Assembly (NCBI GenBank): GCA_018343915.1
Contig: JABRWF010000003.1
Location: 1,364,001-1,428,000 of the forward strand
DNA from: Agroathelia rolfsii
Taxonomy: Eukaryota > Basidiomycota > Agaricomycetes > Amylocorticiales > Amylocorticiaceae
DNA: 64,000 bases
Direction of reading: 5' to 3'
This document shows, one piece after another, positions 45,495-57,420 of the stretch. How positions within the stretch are numbered: the first letter of the stretch is position 1; each line of letters starts with the position of its first letter. The notes beneath the pieces are model-generated. The model had not been told where the DNA came from and ran no database searches. It worked only from the letters and a program-made list of their open reading frames with translations. Position numbers and translations under genes: made by a program.

Positions 45495-47446
45495 TTAAGT
45501 AGTCAACCACGGCTGACTAACAAGCGTCTGCACTGAAATAAGCGCTCTGTAGCGCACATCCGCGTTCTCGTGCGTCATCAGCTCCATCACACGCTGTTTT
45601 GCACCGAGGTCGTTGACGATCCTGGAAGAAGGATAGATTAACATCGAATCTCGTATCTAAAGAGCAGAGCGAGAGATTTGGGCTTACTTCCTGCCACGCT
45701 CATAATGCTTCGCATACTGCCCTATGTCGTATGCAGCTACGGCCAGGACTGTAGGGTCAGTAGACTGCTTTAATAGACCGACAAGTGTGCTGTCAATTTA
45801 AAAAAAAAATTGAGCATGAAAACAGAGCATAAGTTTTTTTTTTTTTTTAAAAAAAAGAGGAGACCGACCGTAACTGCTTGTAGTCATTCTCGTTCAACTT
45901 TGTTGCATTCTCCTTCCAGAAATCGTCTGACTCGTGTACAGGAGTCCAGGAGAGATGACCAGATGACAGCTCGGATGAGTATTCATCGTATGTCCTACGA
46001 ATGGGTATATTCATGAACATCGAGAACCATCGCTGTGGTTAAAGACGTACGACAAGCTTTCAAAGTTGGCGGTTAGTTCATCACGAAGGAAGACAATATC
46101 CTCCATAATGTCTTCATCTGTCCATTTCCGCGTGGCGAGGTTGCGCGCATATGGTAGTAGCTTGGCAACGAGCATAGCGGGAAGGTTGTTTGCGGGTGCT
46201 TTTGTGACGAGGTTCTGTAGTAGTACGTCAATCAAGGAAATGTAAAGCAATAAGAGTAAAGAAAGAGTAAATTCACGCGGAATGTAGCAATGATAACACG
46301 GATAACTTTTTCCTTGACTGCATTCTGAGCTGTGTCGATTAGGAGGGGGATGATATCGTATTTCCTGCTCTTTCAATGAGACCAAATAAAATCCGATTTA
46401 GCCATAAATCTGCGTACACATTGATCTTCTCTGCTACCTCCTGCTCAAACGAGAGTAGCCAGAAACAGAAGGCTACCTGGTAACTCATCTGTGGGCCAGG
46501 CTTCGTGCGGAGGATATCGACGAGTCTGGATAGTATGAGCGCCCTAATTCGGCTACTAATAAATACATTCCTACCCTAGAATGATACCTGGTATGCTCCA
46601 GACAGCTTTGCGGCACTCGGGCCGGGCAAGCAACGATTCGAGGCACTGTACGGAGACATCTCGTTTGTTTGGTAAATTGCTCTGAACTTGCGCAGCAAGT
46701 GTGTTCAGGAATGACTGTATGCGCTGCGTTCGTAAGGGCTTAGGTTCTGAGCTGCGATGTGCATGTCAATACATCGGTCACGGAATCGTCGTAATTCGGT
46801 AGAGGGGAGTGCACCTAAGTAAGACAGTGAGGATCTGCGCGGCCTTGAGTTGTACGAAATCGTCTTGTGTTTGCGTGTCGAGAGACCTTGAAAGAAACAG
46901 ATTAAGGTTCGAGATGACTATTTAAGAGGGTCCTGATTATACTCACTTCAGCAAAGGGCCGTAGGGTAATTCTGGATCTGTCTCCGAGGCCCGCAGGAAT
47001 AATGGTATACGTTCCTCATGATCTGAAGTTCTTGCCATCAGCATAATCTATTCGTCCATAATGCATGCCAACGAACCAGTGAGAGCATCTGCAATAAGCA
47101 CTAAGAGGCAGGACATGGTATCGTTGCGCTGGAGCTTCTTGAGCAGGCGTAGATAGAGCAGCGCATAGCTCTGGCCATCCGAGAGCAATATCCACTCGAT
47201 CTTGGCCTTGGGCTGTCTATCGACCTTCTTAATCAGCGCCAGCTCGTCCGAGGTGATGAGGTCTGCACGCTGGTAACCCTGTTGTCATTTCGAGTCGTTG
47301 CCCATGTGTGCAGTGTTTCCCGGTGAGCTTAGGGCCCTTCGTAGGTAATATAGCAAAATGTTATGCACCTCCCATGGAACTGGCTTTGCCCTGATCTTGG
47401 CCGAATTCTCGTCGAGATATGTGTTTGAGACGAGTGAGACGGACAT
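45495..47446 (-). CDS. VMA13: V-type proton ATPase subunit H
   Basis: Subunit H of the peripheral V1 sector; activates the assembled pump and silences free V1. Start ATG at 47446 ([27 protein letters not shown]). Helical-repeat exons follow through 46400-47300. Then [40 protein letters not shown] and [15 protein letters not shown] appear, with a C-terminal domain covering LKQLRTLVG-like sequence near 45800 and [15 protein letters not shown] near 45690-45740. The end is [20 protein letters not shown], stop at 45495. Many introns, one with long T/A homopolymers (45795-45860). Family motifs from start to end are present. It is head to head with TRAPPC13, 210 bp apart. Confidence 0.92.
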
Positions 47447-47656
47447 GTTGGTGAATGACAATAGGCAGTGAGCAACTTGAATGGCTCAGGACAAGAGCTG
47501 CAGCAGCAGTGACGTCGGAGCCATATCTACTCTCTGTCTGCGACGTCGACGTCGACGATTAGATCAAGACCACTGCCAATCTCTATATTGCTCTTGAGAC
47601 AAAATAATTAATATTTGGATTACTAGAATCATATACTCTATTGAACATACCCAGCC
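47447..47656. promoter_or_regulatory. Divergent promoter VMA13/TRAPPC13 with CRE-like motifs
   Basis: The 210 bp between two divergent starts contains TGACGTCG at 47511-47518 and the array CGACGTCGACGTCGACG at 47541-47557, i.e. repeated GACGTC palindromes typical of bZIP (CRE/ATF) sites. Binding is inferred from the motif alone. Confidence 0.45.
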
Positions 47657-50087
47657 ATGGAGGCACAAGGCCATCTCCTGGCGCTCAAAGTGATGCGCGT
47701 CTCTGTGCGTGGCTACCCCAACTGCTTTGCTCGTCCATAGACAAACTGGAACAGAAAATCTACCTTATTCCTGCCATATATATATTGCTACGGTAATGAT
47801 ATGGCTATTAGCGCCCCACGATCTCGGGGACATGGGAGCCATTCTACTCGAGCTCGCCCTCCTTCTCCGCTCGCTCGACTGCCTCGCTCGCCTCGTTACA
47901 GGGCGCCGAGCCTTTGCCGGGGCATCCAAAAACTCTGCGCGACCTAAGCCATATGTCGGATCTGCTCACACTTCCAGCCGCCTTTGGTGCGATTCAACTG
48001 GGCGAGACCTTCTCCTGTTGCCTTTGCGTGAACAACGAGTCGACTGTGGTCGCCACCGGAGTTGTGCTCCGCGTGGAAATGCAGACGGCGACATCGAAGG
48101 TACTTCTTATCGAGCGCGGTGGGGCTGAGCATAGGTTGACGCCAGGCGAGATGGTGGAGACGGTCGTGCATCATGAGATCAAGGAGCTTGGTCAGCATGT
48201 GTTGGCGTGTACAATCTCGTACAAGCTCCCTCCTTCGTCGACAAGGAATGATCCTGGCGTCCAGAGTTTTCGCAAGTTTTACAAATTTGGGGTAGGCTAG
48301 ACCAGATATACAAGATTCTTCATAGTTTTATGAAAATTTTTTCGACACAGGTGACGAATCCGTTATCTGTGAAAACCAAGGCGCACGTCCCGCGATCTCC
48401 ATCGGCGCAGCTCTCTGCGACTGAGCGCGAAAAGGTTTTTTTGGAGGTACATATACAGAATCTGACTCAGGACACCATGTGGTTCGAACATATGTACTTT
48501 GAACCTGTAGATGGTTGGCGTGTTTTGGATGGGAACGTCGACAAGGATGATGAGGGTGTATTTACCGGTTCTATGGCACTTATGCAGCCTCAAGACATGA
48601 GGCAGTATGTATACATCCTGACTCCTGTTCAGCCTCCCGATTTTCCTATTACACATCCGCCTGGGACGATCATTGCGTTGGGGAGGCTTGATATTAAATG
48701 GCGATCGTCTCACGGAGAACCTGGCAGACTACTTACTTCAGTACGTATCAAACTTACATCTATTTCTATGTAATCTTGTTAATCTTCTAAATCATTTCAG
48801 ACGCTCTCACGGCGTATCCCCCTTCCAGCCGGTGCACCCCTCGCTTCTGCTATCCCTCCTCATCTTCAGCAACGCGTCGGTGGCACACCGCCGCCCATCC
48901 GACCTCAGTCCCCATCACACACTCCACAGCGAAGCTCCATCGCTGGTATTACACCAATTTCATCTCAGGCACCAAATGCCCTGCCGTACCGCGCACGTAC
49001 GCCTAGTATGAGCTCGCGCCCGCAGTCTCCTGGCATGCCACCAGGTCCGGGACCATCTGGTGGTACACCTACCATGCCAACATCACCTCTACCGGCAAAC
49101 ATTCCCGTTACACAACCATTCCAGATAGATGTGGACGTCATTGTCGACGAATCCGCACGGGCCACATATCCCGTCGACAAACCATTCGTGTTACCTTGCG
49201 TGTTGAAAGCTTCAGGCACCGCGCCCGCATCTGGATCTAGAATTGTCAAGCTTGCCGTACAGCATCTCCATCCGCGTCGACCTGCGCCTACTATTTCAGC
49301 TGTAGCAGCCCCCGAAGCCTCCAGTCAGCCACTTCAGTCGGCGACAACGACGACGCCTGCAACTACGCACGTGAGATCCAGCACGAGCACCGGGACCGGG
49401 ACATCCACCCCGCGCATCTCACACTCTGGCACATCGACGCCCTCGCCTACGGCAACGCCTCAGCGGGGCATGTTTGATTACGCACTCGCCGAGCGCAAGC
49501 TTCTTGCGGCGTCGCAGATGACTCTACGCTCGCCCGAGCAGCGTGGAGAGGGTGCAGAAGACCGAGAGCGCACACCACAAGATGATAATAACCACGACGG
49601 CGAGGATTATGAGACGATACTGGATCTACCTCCACCGTATGCGATGCCAGGTGAACGTGTCGTGCCGGCGTATGGGAGGAATATTGCGTTCTTGGGGCCA
49701 TCAGCGCGCACTTTTAGTCTTAATCTGGTGCCGAGGAGTGGTGCTGGTGATAAATCCCTAGATACGTTTCCTAAAGGGCAGAATCGTGAAAGCGCGCCTG
49801 ATCCGCTTCAGTCGCCAAATGTTGCTAACTTGGGTGGGATTGGTAGTGTGGGGGAGGCTGCTGATGTTCCGGCCTTGGCATCGGAGACATTCAAACTGAC
49901 ACTACTGCCAACAAAGACGGGTCTTGTGGCTGCTGGTGGTCTACGTATAATTCTACTAGAGGAAGTGTATGATGATGATGCTCCTGGAGGAGGATTATTT
50001 GGGAGTGGCAAAGCTAGAAAGAGGGTCGATGTGAGGGTGTTGAAGGAGTGGGATTGCATGGGCGAGTTTTGGATTACTTCCAACTGA
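47657..50087 (+). CDS. TRAPPC13: TRAPP complex subunit 13 (DUF974 family)
   Basis: TRAPPC13/Trs65-related subunit of the TRAPP tethering complex acting in Golgi and endosomal traffic. The first exon (ATG 47657) reads MEAQGHLLALKVMRVS. An intron to about 47810 leads into RPTISGTWEPFYSSSPSFSA, GHPKTLRDLSHMSDLLTLPA, AFGAIQLGETFSCCLCVNNE and a beta-rich region (GVVLRVEMQTATSKVLLIER, HHEIKELGQHVLACTISYKL). The next exons give VTNPLSVKTKAH and LEVHIQNLTQDTMWFEHMYF, and the C-terminal part QPFQIDVDVIVDESARATYP with FKLTLLPTKTGLVAAGGLRI. Between the last two lies an unusually long Pro/Ser/Thr-rich linker (about 48800-49130 and 49290-49600). The family call is firm; the start is chosen because it matches known homologues. 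Confidence 0.9.
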
Positions 50088-50385
50088 AATTGGGGAGAAT
50101 AAACTGAGCGTACGCGATTGTGATAATAGTATTACGTATGTTGGAATGATTTTCTTTCTCCTTCACGTACGAACAACAATAGCGTGTATGTGTTCGAGGC
50201 ATGGTGTCGATCCTCCGACTTTCTCGGACAGAGATTTGCTTCCGGTGGGGCTCGTTTACTTCCGAAGCATACTTCTTGAATTTCAGTGTCAAGCGACGAC
50301 TTGAAGTTTCCAAGTCCCCAACCACTTCGAATTGGACTGGCAACCAAAAGTTTGTAACACATAAATCATACCACACAACCCCACT

Positions 50386-51264
50386 ATGACTACTACAAAA
50401 GAGAATGAGCTCAGTGGGGGCTCTCTGCTCATAGCCTGGCAACTCAAGAATAAACACGTCCTTGTCGTTGGCGGCGGCGACGTCGCCTCAGGGCGCATCG
50501 AGTCTGTGCTCGTCGCTGACGCCCATATAACCGTCATCAGTCCTTCTTCGGGCCTACACCCACTCACGCGCAAACTACTTGACGCATACTCCCCCGAGCG
50601 CATTACATACCACGACCGTCTCTTTGCTGGCCCTGAGGATCTCGAAGGCATCGACCTCGCCCTCACCGCACTCGACGACGTCGCCGTGTCACAGGATATC
50701 GTCGCGCTCTGCCGCGCACGCAAGATACCCGTCAATGCGGCAGACTTACCGACAGAATGCGACTTCTACTTTGGCTCACAGGTGCGCGATGGACCACTGC
50801 AGATATTGATTTCGACGAACGGGCAGAGTCCCAAGTTGGCGAATTTGATTCGCAGGAGGATTGAGGCGGCCGTGCCTGAGCATGCGGGCGAGGCGATCGT
50901 GCGTGTCGGCAGCTTGAGGAGTAAGTTAAAGGAAAGGGCGCCTGGGGTTGGTGGAGAGGTGGGCAAGAGGAGGATGAGGTGGATGGTGGATGTGTGTACG
51001 GCGTGGGAGATGGAGGACTTGGCATTGTTGGATGATGAGATGATTGAGAAGTTGCTGGAGTACGGGTGGGACAAGGGCAAAGTGCCGAGTCTACAGGAGG
51101 TAGGCGGCGGCGCCAAGAAGAGAAGGAGGAGAAGGGCTTCAGACGCTGCTGCTTACGGTTCGAGGTCTTTTGCGCAAGTAGCGTTACCAACTACGATTGG
51201 ATTCCTTGCTGGCGCAGCGGCAATCTTCTTTGGCTCGCAACATATAGCATCGCTACGTAAGTAG
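50386..51264 (+). CDS. MET8: Siroheme synthase Met8: precorrin-2 dehydrogenase / sirohydrochlorin ferrochelatase with C-terminal hydrophobic anchor
   Basis: Performs the last two steps of siroheme synthesis (NAD-dependent oxidation of precorrin-2, then iron insertion); siroheme serves sulfite and nitrite reductases. Single exon, 292 residues. KHVLVVGGGDVASGRIESVL is the Rossmann NAD motif. NAADLPTECDFYFGSQVRDG corresponds to the segment carrying the catalytic Asp, and LQILISTNGQSPKLANLIRR, the Met8 signature, follows. The helical dimer domain RRMRWMVDVCTAWEMEDLAL comes next. After a basic KKRRRRRAS stretch the protein ends in a hydrophobic segment (PTTIGFLAGAAAIFFGSQ, residues ~266-285). Yeast Met8, from memory, is soluble and lacks this tail, so membrane association is possible here. 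Confidence 0.93.
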   Translation: MTTTKENELSGGSLLIAWQLKNKHVLVVGGGDVASGRIESVLVADAHITVISPSSGLHPLTRKLLDAYSPERITYHDRLFAGPEDLEGIDLALTALDDVAVSQDIVALCRARKIPVNAADLPTECDFYFGSQVRDGPLQILISTNGQSPKLANLIRRRIEAAVPEHAGEAIVRVGSLRSKLKERAPGVGGEVGKRRMRWMVDVCTAWEMEDLALLDDEMIEKLLEYGWDKGKVPSLQEVGGGAKKRRRRRASDAAAYGSRSFAQVALPTTIGFLAGAAAIFFGSQHIASLRK

Positions 51265-51650
51265 GCGGGTTCATCATAAAGAAGAAGCAAAAAGATTCGA
51301 AATCCACTCTTGGAACTGCATAATAATTCATGATTTCCATTCTTTATTCTATACCACACCTGTTTACTCTAATGCTTCTTTCTTTTTCTGTTTTAGAGTT
51401 TTCCTTATTCGTTGCATTATTTCGTCGTAGTGTTCTGTTTTCTATAACGGTCACGCAGATAATAGATGAAGCACAAGAACAGTTTTTTTAGCACATAGTC
51501 TGTGAATCAGGTTGGTATCGGATACATAGAACATGAAATGTTATGACAAGGTGACGATGAGGGTTGTATGTGGAGTGTACAAGATGTGACGTGTAAAGGG
51601 GTATGAGCATCATCGTTTATCCATTAGAGGACAAGAATGCTAGAGGTGGC
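51265..51650. other. Intergenic between MET8 and the E2 gene
   Basis: 386 bp between convergent genes; nothing recognised beyond AT-rich 3' flanks. Confidence 0.4.
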
Positions 51651-52520
51651 TTAGTTGGGTGCCCTGTAGACTTTGAGAAGCTCTGCTTTAAATTCTAAGC
51701 AGGACATAAGTATTATACGTAGGATCATCAGACCAATCACTCACGTTCTTGGTTTTTCCATATTTTGGCAGCATCAGGGTTAAGAGGGGAGGCGTTGTTG
51801 GGCTCGCCGAGGAGGGATTGAAGGGAAAGGATAATAGTCTGTACGCTATACACGGCAGACCATTTATCCTAGCAAGGATGGCAATTTTAGGCATAGCATC
51901 AAGATCACAGGTGGATGGGATCTATACCTGGAGAATGTCAAGACAAATGGCGCCTGTATTGACGTCTACATTCGGATGATAGCAAGGTGTCTCGAATTTA
52001 ATATTGGGTGGCACATAAGGATAGCTGGAGGGAAATGAGATGCTGATCCTATACGTGAGGCCGGCGTAGACCTAAATAGTAACACATGAGGGAAAAGATG
52101 TACGTAAATAATTATCAACTTGCGCGTACCGTCTCTGCAGCACCTTCAATAGTGCCCACCCACTCGTATAAGTTGTCATCGCTTCTAGGGAATGCAGACT
52201 AATAACATTATTAGGGCAACGTGTTGGACATGAAAAGATCATTCTCGCTCACAATTCCAGGCGACGAAGACATCTAGACGCGCACTGTTAGTCGATATAA
52301 GGCTTAGAGTGATACGACACGTACCATGAGGGTCATTAGCTCGTTACTGAGACTATTGAAACGCGTCTGCTTAGCTCCCCACGTCCCCGGTTGTACGCGA
52401 CACATAGACAAACCGTTTCGTGACACTGCCTGTAACATCGCTGGACGATCCGGTGGTAGAGGTTTTTTGTGATCCTGAAGTATGGCCAGGAGTGATGGAG
52501 GACAACATCTGAGAGCTCAT
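51651..52520 (-). CDS. UBC11: Ubiquitin-conjugating enzyme E2, UbcH10/UBE2C type
   Basis: E2 that in this subfamily works with the anaphase-promoting complex. ATG at 52520 gives [19 protein letters not shown], a Ser/Thr-rich extension typical of UBE2C. Small exons follow: [15 protein letters not shown], then MSSSPGI. The core reads [60 protein letters not shown] and [20 protein letters not shown], with HPN and the catalytic Cys in AICLDIL. It ends [15 protein letters not shown], stop at 51651. Several introns of 50-70 nt. An E2 is certain; the UBE2C subgroup rests on the N-terminal extension and [10 protein letters not shown]. Confidence 0.9.
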
Positions 52521-52823
52521 AGTAGAGAAGAAGAAGAAAACAGACAAGCAAGCAAGTGGGAGACGATAGCAAATGAGAGATGCAAAGAGACAAGAATCCA
52601 CGCGCCAAGGACTCATTCAATCTCGGTCACCCGAAAATTCAAACCGCGACTGCCACAGCTCACGTGACCGGGACAATCGGCAGTCGGAGCTCGGATGGGC
52701 TTATGATGACGTAATCCCCCGCTGGCGCTGCGAAAGTTCATAGCCGTCTCACTGAAGGTCGTCGACGACAAGTACACCGTCTCCTTCGCTATTTCTCCCC
52801 CTCCACTACATTTAACATCCATA
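52521..52823. promoter_or_regulatory. Divergent promoter E2/EDE1 with CRE-like and E-box motifs
   Basis: 303 bp between two divergent starts. TGACGTAA at about 52707-52714 is a CRE/ATF-type site; CACGTG at about 52661-52666 is an E-box. Function inferred from motif only. Confidence 0.4.
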
Positions 52824-55800
52824 ATGTCTTCTGGCCTCACGCCTAGTCAGGCGGAGCAGGCCATAGTAGCTCAAATATTCGAGCAAGCTGACACTCAGAA
52901 GCTGGGGATCATCACTGGTGATGCCGCCGTCAAGGTCTTCCAAGGCGCCAAGTTGTCTCCCGCTGTCCTGGGCGAGATATGGAACATCGCAGACGAGGAT
53001 AACAATGGCTTTCTGACGCGTAAGGGCGTCGCTACTGCAGTTCGTCTCATAGGATATGCACAGAAGGGCACCGCGATCAACAAGGCCTTGCTGGACAAAC
53101 GTGAGCATCCTAGTCCCCTCCCCCCTACATTAGTAGGATGTGACGTGTGCATGCTTGCTTAAAGATAACTATTTATTTGTTTTGCAGCGGGACCCTTGCC
53201 AACTCTTGAAGGCATTTCTGCGCCCGTGGTATCGCACTCAACCGGCCTATCTGTTACCAGTCAGCCAGGCTCATCATTGTCCTTCCCTCCATTGACGCCG
53301 AACGAGAGGGCACATTACATTGGAATCTTTGCAAACGCAGGGCCTACGAATGGCCTTCTTCCAAGTGCGTGAAATAATAGGTCGCCGTTATGCAGTACGT
53401 CATCTCACCTTTTTTGATAGGCAACAAGGCTGGTGAAATCTTTACCAAGTCCAAACTTCCTATGGAGAAACTCGCTGCAATATGGTTTGTCAACGCTTTC
53501 TAACTGGAACAAACGCTCCTGAAACCTTTTGCTCATGATATAACAGGACTCTCGCGGATACCCAAGATCGAGGCGCGCTCGATCAGACAGACTTCATAAT
53601 CGGCATGCATCTCATCTCGAGCATCATGTCCGGTAAGCTGTCGTTCATACCCACATCTCTCCCGCCTGGCTTCTACGAAACGGCGGCAGGCAAGCCCGCC
53701 GCATCAGTCGTGGCTCACTCGACAGGTAGCGGTGCCTCATTCTCGCCTACACATACCGGCGGCTTCGCGACACGTACGCCTCTACAACCCCAAACGACCG
53801 GCCAGGCGTTGAGACCACAATATACGGGCCAGACGCTGCAGCCTCAGGCGACGGGATACAAGCCCACTCCGCCCGCCAGACCAGCAGCAGGCATACCCGC
53901 TTTTCCCACGTCACCAGTACACTGGGACGTCACCCCGGCAGAGAAGGCTAGTTCCGATGTCATCTTCAGTACTTTAGACAAGCAAGGCGCGGGTTACATT
54001 GAAGGCGACACTGCTGTGCCGTTTTTACTCCAGTCTAATCTCCCCGAAGAAGTCCTAGCATCTGTTTGGTAAGGAAATAATGTGTATTGGTGATGCTTCA
54101 TACACTCATTAACGTTGTTGCAGGGATTTGGCTGATATAAACAACGATGGCCGACTGACGCGAGATGGCTTCGCAGTTGCGATGCATCTCATTCAGGGGA
54201 AGTTAGCGGGTAAAGACATTCCTCCGACGTTGCCACCCTCGCTTGTCCCGCCATCAATGCGGGGTGGACAGGGTGCTGCTCCCGCTCCCGTGCCTACGCC
54301 TGCGCCACTACCCCCTCAGCCACAGCATGACTTGTTGTGGGACGATGACCCACCCAGTTCGACTGGTTCGCAGCCACAGCCACAGCCGCAAGCCCAGTTC
54401 CAATCCCCCCAACACACGGGTCTACAGCAATACGGGGCGGCTGCAAAGCCAGCACAGTCCGTGTTTGCACCATCTGTACCTGCTTCGGATCCCTTCGGGA
54501 ATGCCTTTGCACCGAGTCAGTATCTTATGCTTTGTGCATGCAATATCGTTTCTCTAATCTTCATGTCGTCTAGGTGCAGCTCCTGCCAAGAATTTGCTCG
54601 ATGACGACGAAGAGGCAGAGGCGGCTGCTGCCGCACGCGTACATGAACAGTCCGCTGAGATTGGCAACACGCAGAACCAGCTCAATTCGACGCAGCGCTC
54701 AATCGAGACCAACAAGCAGGAACGCCAGACCCTCGAGCAAACGCTAGCAAACCAGGCCGCGCAGTTGTCCGCATTACAGACACAGCTCGCATCTGCTAAG
54801 GCCGCGTATGAGACCGAGAGCAGCTTGTTGAACACGCTGCGCGAACGCTACACAAAGCAGCTGGCGGATATGCAGAAGGCGCGCGAGGAGCTTATTAGAG
54901 CCGAGAGTGACTTGAGCGCGCTCCGTGTGGAGAAGGCGGAGATCGAGGGCGCGTTCTTGCGTGACAAGGAGGAAGTGCGTGGGCTGCAGCGAAAGATGGC
55001 TGAGGCGGGCACGGAGATTGAGACGGTCAAGATCCAGATCGAGAAGGCAAAGAAGGATGCGAAGCAGCAGAAGGGCCTTTTGGCGATCGCGAAGAAGCAA
55101 TTGGCATCGAAGGAGGCGGAGAAGGAGAAGCACGTGAAAGAGTTGACAGACGCGAATGGCGAAGTGGAGGAGGCCACGAAGGAGTTGCAGGAGACCGAGG
55201 CTGCCCTTGCTAAAGAGGATGATACTGCTGCCCCCACCGGGTTTGCTGCGCCCACGCCTTTTACTCTACCCGCAGAAGCAGCGATCGCCAGCCCTGAACG
55301 GGTTATGTCTCCTGGAACTGAGAGCTTGATTATCGCGGCCTCTACCGCATTGCCCCTATCTCCAGAGAACACCGGAACCCCTGCCAGCATTTCATCAGGC
55401 AAGAGCAACAATCCATTTGAACGGCTCGTCGCTGCTTCTTCGTCGACGCCTCGTTCGCAGTCGCCATTCTTGCCTTTCCAGAACACCGGCATCCCAACGC
55501 CGACTGGTGTTGACTCTGCTACTGCCCCAGCACCCACCGCCACAGCGGTGCCGGAACCTGTGCCTACTGCTGTCGATGATAATGTTGATCCGTTCGGTTT
55601 TTCCCGTGCTTTCGATGATGAGCCCGCCTCTGCCCCGAGCGTGACCGTTGCTGAACCCGAGTCTACCCCGGCTGGTGCTTCTACTCCCAAGGCTACAGCC
55701 GCTCCCTCTGCGCAACCTGACGGCGAGCGTCCGATCTCGCCTTCTAGCAATATCACAAGCGACAATGACTTCTTCAGCACGCCACCCACCACTGCGAACC

Positions 55801-57420
55801 CACTTGCTGATCACAGCCCTAAGATGCCAGGCCAGTTCCCCGGAATGGAGTCGCAGCTCCAACATGCAGATCACCGCCAATCCGTAGGCCCGACAGATTT
55901 GTCTGCGGGTCTGAAGGAGCTTGATGTGCCCGAGTCGGACAGTGATAGCGACAGTGAAGATGAGGATGACGAACCATTGGCTGAAAGGAGGACGTCTCTC
56001 CTCGAGAAAGGGTTGACGGAGAAGGCGAATGATTCGGCGCCTACCATCAACGGTTCTGCTACACCTCTGGCTTCGACCGCGAATGCAGGGGGTAGTAGTG
56101 CGTTTGATGATGCCTTTGGTATTGCGTCGTCGCCGCCGGCTGCTGCTGCTGCCACCGTAGACCCCGCCTCGATTTTTAATGTTTCGGCTTCACCATTTCC
56201 TGACGTGACGGAACCCAACAAAACCGAAACTACTAATGGATTCCCAGCTTTCCCTCAAGCTCAGGCGGCTACTCAGGCACCCGTAGCGGGAGTCGATGAG
56301 TTCGATGAAGCCTTCAAGAGCAAGCCATCCCAGTCGAATGAGCCATCGCAGTCTTTCTCATTTGACAATGCATTCGACGATAATTTCGACTTTGCATCGG
56401 CTCAAGCTAGCTTTCCTGTACAACCCATCGCTAGTGGTGGTGCTACCGTCGCCTCGCCGACCGAAGGTTTCCCACCTGCCGCCAGTAAAAATCCATTTTC
56501 GTCCTCGCCTGCGACGGCGGCGTTCCCACCCGTTCCTAAATCCGGTGCATCCTCGTCGTTTGCGCCTGCGGCTAATGGCCACGCGCAGCCTGCGAATGGA
56601 TTCTCCAGTGACCTTCAGGCTCCGCCGACGCGTACGGAGTTGGGCTCGGCCCCGTTTGGTGATGCGTTTGGTGCGTCATCTGTGCCTTCGACGGCTGGAG
56701 CACCGCAGCTGCCCAAGATTGGTGACCAGGGTCCATCGTTTGATGATATCTTTGGTGTGAATGCCCCTGCTGCCAGTGCTCCTAATGCTGGTGCTGGTAT
56801 TAGTGCCGGTGCTACACCTGATGGCAGCAAGTTAACTGCATCTTCAAAGATGTCTGGTGAGGCGCCGAGTACTGCACGATCGGAGAGGAGCAACTCTGTA
56901 GCGTCATCGGCGCAGTCGCCTTCACTGTTCCCTACTTCGACGCCCGCGTCTCCCTCGCGTACTGCGTCTCCACCACCTCCAAAGGGTCGGTCGTCGACAG
57001 CATCATCTGGTTCGCCAGGTGGACCTGCGTCGATATCTGACAAGACTAAGGAGCAATCCTCGGGAAGGCACCCAAAGCTTAGTGTAAGTGGTTCTCTATT
57101 TTCCTTGACGCGGTATTTGCACATCCTTACTATGATTGCTCATAACGTAGATTCGATTGCCATTCGGAAAGAAGAAGAAGCAGGGTGCATCTCGTCTGCC
57201 AGACGCTGCGCCACCACCATTACCTGCTCGCGGTGCTACTGGTGGCACTAGTCACCTCACGCCTGCTGTTGAAGAGCCTACACCCCCTGCCGCAGATGAC
57301 GTGACCGCTGTAAAGCAGCTGTGTTCCATGGGATTCTCGCGTTCCCAAGCGATCGAGGCGTTGGAGAAGTATGACTATGATGTGCAGAGGGCATTAAATA
57401 ACCTCTTGGGTACTTCATAG
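52824..57420 (+). CDS. EDE1: EH-domain endocytic scaffold Ede1 (Eps15-like) with UBA domain
   Basis: Early-arriving scaffold of clathrin-mediated endocytosis that binds NPF-containing adaptors and ubiquitin. Three EH domains: the first opens [20 protein letters not shown] with calcium-loop-like DEDNNGFLT. The second starts [20 protein letters not shown] (53290-53620) and the third [20 protein letters not shown] ... [20 protein letters not shown] (53920-54210). A long coiled coil runs at about 54600-55230 (Q/E/K-rich heptads). Then follow ~600 residues of Ser/Pro/Ala-rich disordered chain with several NPF, DPF and DAFG/DDIFG motifs. The end is a UBA domain, [20 protein letters not shown] ... 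[12 protein letters not shown], stop at 57420. Short introns split the EH part and one precedes the UBA. The domain order is exactly that of Ede1. Confidence 0.95.

Noticed and set aside
54848..55792. 314-codon open frame opposite EDE1
   Set aside because: Antisense shadow caused by GC-biased third positions in the coiled-coil and Ser/Pro-rich part of EDE1.
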